Shown here: positions 13,853 to 18,304 of the stretch, piece by piece
How the letters are laid out: each line of letters begins with the position of its first letter
Numbering within the stretch: the stretch's first letter is position 1
Origin: an uncultured Erysipelotrichaceae bacterium
GTDB taxonomy: Bacteria > Bacillota_I > Bacilli_A > Erysipelotrichales > Erysipelotrichaceae
Direction of reading: 5' to 3'
DNA: 18,304 nt
NCBI GenBank assembly: GCA_934675465.1
Contig: CAKUQM010000036.1
Location: forward strand, 1 to 18,304
The notes under the pieces: model-generated
The model's database searches: none
What the model was told of the DNA's origin: nothing
Seen by the model: only the letters and a program-made list of their open reading frames with translations
Position numbers and translations under genes: made by a program

Positions 13853-15616
13853 TTATATTTCCCATAGTTCTTTAACTGCATCCCTAACCATCTTTATCTC
13901 ATATTCTGGGAACATATCATCATCAGTGCCTACTTCTTTTAATATAGAAATTAGTTTGTTTGCGGCTGCTTCTCCAAAAGCTCTTTGGTTTGCTCTATGA
14001 TAGAATTCTAGTTTATCTATTATCTTTTGAAAAAGGACGTCAAAAGCTGCTACATTTTCATAACTAATAAAAGTACAATTATGGTCCTCACTTAGCGCAA
14101 ACAATAAATCATTTAATTCTACAACTAAAGTATCTTCATCAATTCTCATTGGCATAAGTGTCATATCACTCTCAAGAACATCATCTGTCTTATCACCAAT
14201 TTGATAACGAATATTAAAACCACAATAAGGACTAAATAGCTTCATTACATCATGTGGTTCATATTTCTTTCCATCTATTTGAAAATAAACACCATCATGT
14301 CTATTTTCACCAATCCTTATAGTACCAACTTCATTTGCACAATAATAATACTTATCATCTACCAAATGACAATCTGGATTAAAACCAATATCCTTTCGTC
14401 TAGTTATAGTAAGATTTTGAAGCGCAACAACTGTTTTCTCAATAACTTCCTTTACCAATTTATCTTGTCTTTCACTAGAACCAAAAGCTACAAATTCATA
14501 TTCTGTATTTGAATGCTTTGAATATAATTGCCCCTTTTTATTACACTTATATACCTCAGACATCGTTACATTAATAGCGCTTCCAAGTTCTACATATTGG
14601 ATAATAAACATATGAGTATCTCTATTCTCATCTATAACGCCATACATATCCTCATTAGAATCAATAATCTCTTCACAATAATCTAATGATTCCCTATAAT
14701 ATTCTCCTTTCTTTGGCTTAAAAAGATAAGCACCAACAGGCTTACAATGAACATACCTAGATGATACAAACTTCTTACCTAAAGTTTTAACCTTTGGTTC
14801 TTCTATCTCCTCATCTTCCTCGACAAAACGTAACTTATTCAATACATAAGAAACTAAAAACCTAATCGTTTTTAAATTATCACTCTCCATTTTTTTAATT
14901 TCTTCTTCATCCAAAATTTTCTTATAATCAGGAACATCACTTAATTTAAATACACCACTCTCAAAACCTGCAGCCACTTTTGAATAAATATCCTCACTAT
15001 CAAAAATTCCTCTTTCCGCCAACCATTCTTTAGCTTCTTGACGACTCTTCTTTAATTCTTCCCTTTCTTTATCATTAAAACGATCTCTAAATGTCTTATT
15101 CTTCTCTTCCATAAATTTTTCTAAACCCTTAACCTCTCTATTCCTATTATCAATAAGCTCAGGCTTCCTCATCCTTTCCCTTTTCCTTTGATTACGCTTC
15201 CTCCTAGCACCCGTGGACACATTAGAATAATCATAATCATCAACCGTAAAATCAGCATTATAAGTCCCTAATTTATACGGCAACAATGAATTAGCTGTGC
15301 CAGTACTAATATGCAATGTATCCTTAATCATCTCTAATGTATATCCTTTGTTATAAAGATTATTAACAGCCTCCACCATATCTACACCATTTTTATAAAA
15401 ATGATATACACCAGCACTAACTAGCAACTTCCTTATCTTTGTCATCGTCAAACCAAAATACAATTCCAAAGACTTCATAGTAGCATGCCCATCCTTATCC
15501 ACTTTCATTTCAACACTAGGATGAAGATACAGTTCTGCTACTGCGTTAGACAGTTCATCTCTTGCCCTAATAGGATCATAATTTGGATTCGCCTTGGGCC
15601 TACCAACATCTCTCAT
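13853..15616 (-). CDS. Uncharacterised 587-aa protein with N-terminal helix-turn-helix segments
   Basis: I do not recognise a named family with certainty. The start MRDVGRPKANPNYDP has an AT-hook-like GRPK. Two putative helix-turn-helix segments follow: about 46-70 (LELYFGLTMTKIRKLLVSAGV) and 85-115 (LYNKGYTLEMIKDTLHISTGTANSLLPY). This layout resembles small regulator-like proteins of Clostridia in which an HTH of the LSxxxVxxxLPY type follows a GRPR/K start. Residues 135-205 are strongly basic then charged and helical (RRKRNQRKRERMRK), a possible coiled coil or nucleic-acid contact. The remaining 380 residues are mixed alpha/beta with no motif I can name. No membrane segment or signal peptide. 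The ATG at 15616 has a poor ribosome site, but the N-terminal sequence supports it. It stands alone between the DarG-like gene and the GH1 relic. A DNA-binding role is inference. Confidence 0.8.
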   Translation of the reverse strand: MRDVGRPKANPNYDPIRARDELSNAVAELYLHPSVEMKVDKDGHATMKSLELYFGLTMTKIRKLLVSAGVYHFYKNGVDMVEAVNNLYNKGYTLEMIKDTLHISTGTANSLLPYKLGTYNADFTVDDYDYSNVSTGARRKRNQRKRERMRKPELIDNRNREVKGLEKFMEEKNKTFRDRFNDKEREELKKSRQEAKEWLAERGIFDSEDIYSKVAAGFESGVFKLSDVPDYKKILDEEEIKKMESDNLKTIRFLVSYVLNKLRFVEEDEEIEEPKVKTLGKKFVSSRYVHCKPVGAYLFKPKKGEYYRESLDYCEEIIDSNEDMYGVIDENRDTHMFIIQYVELGSAINVTMSEVYKCNKKGQLYSKHSNTEYEFVAFGSSERQDKLVKEVIEKTVVALQNLTITRRKDIGFNPDCHLVDDKYYYCANEVGTIRIGENRHDGVYFQIDGKKYEPHDVMKLFSPYCGFNIRYQIGDKTDDVLESDMTLMPMRIDEDTLVVELNDLLFALSEDHNCTFISYENVAAFDVLFQKIIDKLEFYHRANQRAFGEAAANKLISILKEVGTDDDMFPEYEIKMVRDAVKELWEI

Positions 15617-15769
15617 ACAATTAAATATTAGAACAGATTTTTCTCTATATCAATAATATTCGTGACAATTCAATTTTGTTACAAAATCAAATTAGTTGCT
15701 ATTGATTATCGAAATCTTTTTAGACATTTGTTTCAAACAATAAAATTTGATAATATATTAACACCGAGA

Positions 15770-15790
15770 CAACCATATTGATTATGGTTG
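15770..15790. other. Perfect 8-bp hairpin adjoining the darG terminator
   Basis: CAACCATA and TATGGTTG around a 5-base loop (15778-15782), directly abutting the next hairpin at 15791. Together they form a tandem stem-loop pair. It may extend the terminator or be part of a small RNA on the plus strand. Confidence 0.5.
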
Positions 15791-15819
15791 AAAAGTGCCA
15801 ACGTAATGTTGGTGCTTTT
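15791..15819 (-). terminator. Bidirectional-looking terminator after the DarG-like gene
   Basis: Arms 15791-15802 and 15808-15819 pair over 12 bp with two G-U type pairs and a 5-base loop. The outer four pairs are A-T, so a T-run follows the stem on both strands. It lies 31 bases after the DarG-like stop codon. The rest of 15617-15849 shows no gene, only a plus-strand promoter-like pair at 15728-15756. Confidence 0.7.
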
Positions 15820-15849
15820 AAATTTAATCGTACCCATTAATATTACTAA

Positions 15850-16947
15850 TCAAAAATACAATTCATCCATACCATTAGAATAATCAACATTAATAAAGTT
15901 TCTATAAGTAAGATACCTAGTTATCTCTCTAATTTCACTTTCACTTCTCTTGTTATCAAATCTTTTCTTCCAATCAACGATATAGTTATAAATTTGGTCT
16001 TCACAAACAGTTTTATTAGAAGAACATAATTGATCATAAGAATACAAAATTGTTGTTATTAACTCAGCTTGCGAAGCATCTTTAATTCTTCTAAACAACC
16101 AATAAGTTTTATATAAATTTACATTATCTTTATTAGTATATATACTCTTATCAAATTTAAATTCATCAGTAACTGAAATCACTATTGATTTACCAATAAC
16201 AGTTTCACAAATCAAATTATTATTAGATAAAATTGTAATCATTTTCTTAATATCTGGAGAATATGGACCATAAGTTCCTATACCAAATTCCAAACCTAAA
16301 TCAGTTCCATATCTCTCTAAGATATAACAAATCTTTTGAAATATAATTCTGCCAACTTTAACACTATATTCAGACTCGCTTAAACATTTAATAAGTTGCA
16401 AAACTAGCAACCAATTATCATTGATCTTTTCGTGTTTAATTCCTTCTGTTGAACCATCATTATTAACAGTAGACAAAAACTCTTTTGTCAATTCTTTTGT
16501 AGGTGTGCCAAAAGGAGCATACACTTCAATATCAATTGGTAAATCATTAAGCTTCTCAAACATTATTGGACCAACAGTCGCCCAATCAAGTCCACCATTT
16601 CCACATCCTAACGGAGGAAACACAATAGACTTAATTCCTAATTTTTCATAGTTACCAACAAACCAATCCAAACCATTTGTAATATATTCTAACTTAGAAG
16701 GAGATCTCCAATGTTCCTTAGTAGGAAAATTCAATATTCTAACTTTGCCATCTTCATAATAAGGATATAAAACACCGGTCTTAATCTGATTTAATTCACA
16801 CTTTTTCTTATAATCTTCAAACATCAAAGGATAATTATCTTTAAAAATCTTAGCAATGCCCTTGCCCATAGCACCAACACAGTTTATAGTATTTACTAAA
16901 ACATCTGCTGATGAGTCAAATATATCCCCTATTTTAACTTCCAACAT
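15850..16947 (-). CDS. darG: DarG-like macrodomain antitoxin
   Basis: A 365-aa two-part protein. Residues 1-155 are a macrodomain: GDIFDSSADVLVNTINCVGAMGKGIA with N22 at the position of the DarG ADP-ribose-binding asparagine, NFPTKEHWR with K77 where DarG has its catalytic lysine, and the PPLGCGNGGLDW loop (111-122). Residues about 175-365 resemble the C-terminal domain of DarG that binds the toxin (IIFQKICYILERYGTDLGLEFGIGTYGPYSP... pattern). DarG removes ADP-ribose that DarT attaches to thymidine in single-stranded DNA, and also blocks DarT directly. The frame is open to 16995, but the ATG at 16947 has an AAAGGAG site seven bases upstream and begins the macrodomain exactly, so I start there. 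The expected upstream partner darT is present only as a short scrap. Key residues look intact, so the product may be functional. Confidence 0.85.
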   Translation of the reverse strand: MLEVKIGDIFDSSADVLVNTINCVGAMGKGIAKIFKDNYPLMFEDYKKKCELNQIKTGVLYPYYEDGKVRILNFPTKEHWRSPSKLEYITNGLDWFVGNYEKLGIKSIVFPPLGCGNGGLDWATVGPIMFEKLNDLPIDIEVYAPFGTPTKELTKEFLSTVNNDGSTEGIKHEKINDNWLLVLQLIKCLSESEYSVKVGRIIFQKICYILERYGTDLGLEFGIGTYGPYSPDIKKMITILSNNNLICETVIGKSIVISVTDEFKFDKSIYTNKDNVNLYKTYWLFRRIKDASQAELITTILYSYDQLCSSNKTVCEDQIYNYIVDWKKRFDNKRSESEIREITRYLTYRNFINVDYSNGMDELYF

Positions 16948-16954
16948 AGACAAT

Positions 16955-16961
16955 CTCCTTT
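16955..16961 (-). promoter_or_regulatory. Ribosome binding site deciding the DarG-like start
   Basis: AAAGGAG on the minus strand, seven bases before the ATG at 16947. It overlaps the end of the putative darT scrap, as in translationally coupled darT-darG pairs. Confidence 0.7.
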
Positions 16962-17060
16962 CTATCGACCAAAAAAATAATTGAGTTATTGTCAATCAAC
17001 ATGATTATAAACGAAAACTTCAGCACACTTTATATATTTGAATTGTTTGCTTTTCGAATT
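16962..17060 (-). pseudogene. darT: Putative C-terminal scrap of DarT ADP-ribosyltransferase toxin
   Basis: Directly upstream of the DarG-like gene, one frame reads SKQFKYIKCAEVFVYNHVD, then a TGA at 16992-16994 and a TAA at 16986-16988, then LNYFFGR and a TAG at 16962-16964. DarT proteins have a conserved K-x2-AEFLV-type segment holding the catalytic glutamate, then about 40-50 residues ending in an aromatic WYF-like tail just before darG. The glutamate would be encoded at 17019-17021. The match is short, so I rely on position as much as on sequence. The 5' side runs into the truncated transposase, so the toxin's N-terminal and central parts are gone. The exact upstream breakpoint is uncertain. 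Confidence 0.5.
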
Positions 17061-17449
17061 GTTGTTTTCTTGTCTTTGATTTCAGAAGTAATAGACAATG
17101 TAGAACCATCTACGGCTAAAAGACGATATCTCTTATACAGTTTAGGTTTTATTATTCTTTCATTAAACAAATTGAATAAGGTATGAAAGGCATTTGGCTT
17201 AATCTTATCTCTTGCCTGCATAAAAGAGGAAACGGTCGGCGTATTCAAGTTATATCCAAATAATTTATACAATTCATCCTTTAATGAGCCGTCTTCTAAT
17301 AGAAGTACCCTCATCAATGTATTTCCAAACAGGTGTTTTCTTTTTCGAGTGAAATATTTTTCTGGATTGATAACAAATAAAGAGCATGATTCATTCAATT
17401 GATATAAACATTGTTTTAATATCTTTTTCATATGTTTAAACTTGTTCAT
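17030..17449 (-). pseudogene. IS4-family transposase, truncated after the first catalytic aspartate
   Basis: About 139 codons remain. From the ATG at 17449 (GGGAGGAA site five bases upstream) the product begins MNKFKHMKKILKQCLYQLNES and runs through the N-terminal segment typical of IS4-type transposases: TRKRKHLFGNTLMRVLLLE, TPTVSSFMQARDKIKPNAFHTLFNLF, and YRLLAVDGSTLSI, where the aspartate of AVDGS is the first D of the DDE triad. Full-length relatives are some 400 residues or more, so the second aspartate, the glutamate and the C-terminus are missing. After about SITSEIKDK the sequence no longer looks like transposase and merges with the putative darT scrap. The open frame extends upstream to 17602, but that part is likely the element's untranslated leader. 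Non-functional. Confidence 0.85.
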
Positions 17450-17602
17450 AAGTATTCCTCCCGTAACAGTGTACTTATAAGCAAATAACATATTTAAGCG
17501 TAACAATTCTTTGCTTGATTTTGGTGAAAAACATTGAATTAAAAAAAATGAAAAGCATAAGCTCTCATCTTCGTTTAATATCTGCGATATCAAAAAATGC
17601 AA
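17050..17602 (-). mobile_element. IS4-family insertion sequence fragment
   Basis: The fragment holds the element's left part: leader, ribosome site and transposase N-terminus. The downstream end is broken near 17050-17080. No terminal inverted repeat or target duplication can be defined from this window, and the upstream limit near 17602 is a guess set by the nearby toxN stop at 17620. Confidence 0.55.
17455..17462 (-). promoter_or_regulatory. Ribosome binding site of the truncated transposase
   Basis: GGGAGGAA on the minus strand, five bases before the ATG at 17449, which marks the true start against the longer open frame. Confidence 0.6.
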
Positions 17603-17619
17603 AGAAGATTATTACAAAT

Positions 17620-18159
17620 TTATAATTGGTAATTTATATATTCTTCTTGTAATTTTATGAAATTACAACATCTTCTTTTGACTTTTTCGTCTAATTCTCC
17701 AGATATATATAAGTTATATAAATTTTCCGCTTTCCTTAATACTAAAGCTTTGTTATTACTCAAATTTAGCCAAGTTAATTGGTTTCTAATCAAGTTTCTA
17801 TATTGTAGTTCTGCTTCCGAACAATCGGAGTTGAATCCAGTATCAATAATTTCATAAATCCTATCATCATTTATAATTGGAAACATGTTATTAAAATTGA
17901 TTGCACCGTATTCCCCACCATTAATTTTGTGAAAATCCAGGCCATTACTCATTCGAGCGTGTTTTACCTTTGGCGATGTCAATGGAATAACAAACTTATG
18001 TACATCGTTCATAATTAAGATACCAATAAATGGTCTAGGAAGATTATCGCTACCTATATGTTCTAACGGAATCTTAGAGTCAATAGTATTACGTAAAAAA
18101 TCAGTATATTCCATTGAAATTCTAATTAAAACAATTCTATTATCTCTTAATTCCCACAT
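17620..18159 (-). CDS. toxN: ToxN/AbiQ-family type III toxin endoribonuclease
   Basis: A 179-aa protein, close to the roughly 170 aa of ToxN and AbiQ. The family core is visible: RPFIGILIMNDVHKFVIPLTSPK (42-64), with T61, S62 and K64 at the positions of the ToxN active-site Thr, Ser and Lys in its LTSPK loop; then GGEYGAINFNNMFPI (81-95); then the helical C-terminus YRNLIRNQLTWLN (120-132) and KAENLYNLY (143-151). The N-terminal tyrosine Y18 may match the conserved early Tyr. Such toxins cut RNA at A-rich sites and are held inactive by a repeat RNA made from the same promoter. The frame is open to 18282, but that extension translates the repeat array; the ATG at 18159 with AGGAG five bases upstream is the real start. 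The upstream repeats and hairpin give the full type III layout. Confidence 0.85.
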   Translation of the reverse strand: MWELRDNRIVLIRISMEYTDFLRNTIDSKIPLEHIGSDNLPRPFIGILIMNDVHKFVIPLTSPKVKHARMSNGLDFHKINGGEYGAINFNNMFPIINDDRIYEIIDTGFNSDCSEAELQYRNLIRNQLTWLNLSNNKALVLRKAENLYNLYISGELDEKVKRRCCNFIKLQEEYINYQL

Positions 18160-18164
18160 AACTA

Positions 18165-18169
18165 CTCCT
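18165..18169 (-). promoter_or_regulatory. Ribosome binding site deciding the toxN start
   Basis: AGGAG on the minus strand, five bases before the ATG at 18159 and after the hairpin, so the antitoxin repeats stay outside the coding sequence. Confidence 0.75.
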
Positions 18170-18182
18170 AAAATAAAGAAAT

Positions 18183-18207
18183 GGTCAACCCAAAATAAGG
18201 ATTGACC
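18183..18207 (-). terminator. Hairpin terminator between antitoxin repeats and toxN
   Basis: On the minus strand GGTCAATCC (18207-18199), 7-base loop, GGGTTGACC (18191-18183): 9 bp with one U-G pair, followed by a T-rich ATTTCTTTATTTT. The odd pair is a wobble only in the minus-strand RNA and a mismatch in the plus-strand RNA, which supports minus-strand function. In type III systems a leaky terminator here limits toxin mRNA relative to antitoxin RNA. Confidence 0.8.
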
Positions 18208-18287
18208 GCTTTTTTCGCTCCCACTTGGTTTTGGTAGGGTACACCGCTTTTTTCGCTCCCACTTGGTTTTGGTAGGGTACACCGCTT
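18205..18287 (-). repeat. 38-nt tandem repeats, putative ToxI-like RNA antitoxin
   Basis: Two perfect 38-base copies (18206-18243 and 18244-18281) lie head to tail with no spacer, and a third begins identically for six bases before diverging. On the minus strand each copy has a C-rich stretch (TACCCTACC), a G-rich stretch (GTGGGAG) that could pair with it, and a run of six A before GCGG. Tandem repeats of 34-50 bases, directly followed by a terminator and a ToxN/AbiQ gene, are the hallmark of type III antitoxins, where each copy is released by the toxin and folds as a pseudoknot. The A-run is a plausible cut site. The promoter and 5' end lie outside or at the window edge. Confidence 0.8.
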
Positions 18288-18304
18288 CTGGTATTTCTAC
18301 CTTC

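Noticed and set aside
15850..16947. General phosphatase or ADP-ribose-1''-phosphatase macrodomain
   Set aside because: The NFPTKEHWR segment and the long C-terminal domain fit DarG better than stand-alone macrodomain enzymes.
16948..16995. Longer DarG-like start at 16995
   Set aside because: The extra 16 residues lie upstream of the macrodomain, overlap the ribosome site of the ATG at 16947, and have no ribosome site of their own.
17450..17602. Longer transposase reading from 17602
   Set aside because: The first 51 residues do not look like transposase and are followed by GGGAGGAA and an ATG that begins a normal N-terminus.
18160..18282. N-terminal extension of the toxin (41 residues)
   Set aside because: These codons translate the tandem repeats and hairpin; a good AGGAG site serves the ATG at 18159, and the resulting length fits the family.
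18205..18287. CRISPR array
   Set aside because: The repeats are directly adjacent with no spacers, number about two, and are followed by a terminator and a ToxN-like gene.

Overview
The window is AT-rich by eye, uses standard stop codons with TGG for tryptophan, carries strong AGGAGG-type ribosome binding sites, and has every recognisable gene on the minus strand. A lactose/cellobiose-family PTS operon with a PRD regulator and a CcpA-like operator, next to a WbaP/Wzz/EpsG polysaccharide operon, points to a low-GC Bacillota genome, probably a gut lineage. Species cannot be read from the sequence.

Reading the minus strand from high to low coordinates. (1) 18304-15770 is a toxin-antitoxin/defence patch. 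It begins with a short tandem array of 38-nt repeats, a hairpin, and a ToxN/AbiQ-like endoribonuclease gene: the layout of a type III (RNA antitoxin, protein toxin) system. A truncated IS4-family transposase follows, then what looks like a decayed C-terminal scrap of a DarT ADP-ribosyltransferase, then an apparently intact DarG-like macrodomain antitoxin, closed by a tandem pair of hairpins. (2) 15616-13853 encodes a 587-aa protein of unknown function with two putative N-terminal helix-turn-helix segments. (3) 13852-13479 is a relic zone holding a decayed piece that matches the C-terminus of a GH1 6-phospho-beta-glucosidase, and a terminator. (4) 13478-6799 is a complete beta-glucoside PTS operon: promoter with overlapping cre-like site, EIIA, EIIB, EIIC, a beta-propeller lactonase-family protein, a GH1 6-phospho-beta-glucosidase, a PRD/EIIA activator, and a terminator. 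(5) 6720-1 is an extracellular or capsular polysaccharide operon: promoter(s) and long leader with a large hairpin, WbaP-type initiating sugar-phosphate transferase, Wzz/YveK-like chain-length protein with a degenerate kinase-like tail, WecE-type aminotransferase, a GT4, a GT2, and the start of an EpsG/Wzy-type polymerase cut by the window edge.

The PTS genes would import and phosphorylate a beta-glucoside, GH1 would split the 6-phosphate, and the regulator, encoded last, would sense the phosphorylation state of the system. The polysaccharide genes would load the first sugar on undecaprenyl phosphate, add further sugars including probably an aminated dTDP-sugar, and polymerise the repeat unit with length control. 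The most notable region is the high-coordinate end: a type III toxin-antitoxin locus next to the remains of a DarTG locus that seems to have lost its toxin while keeping its antitoxin.
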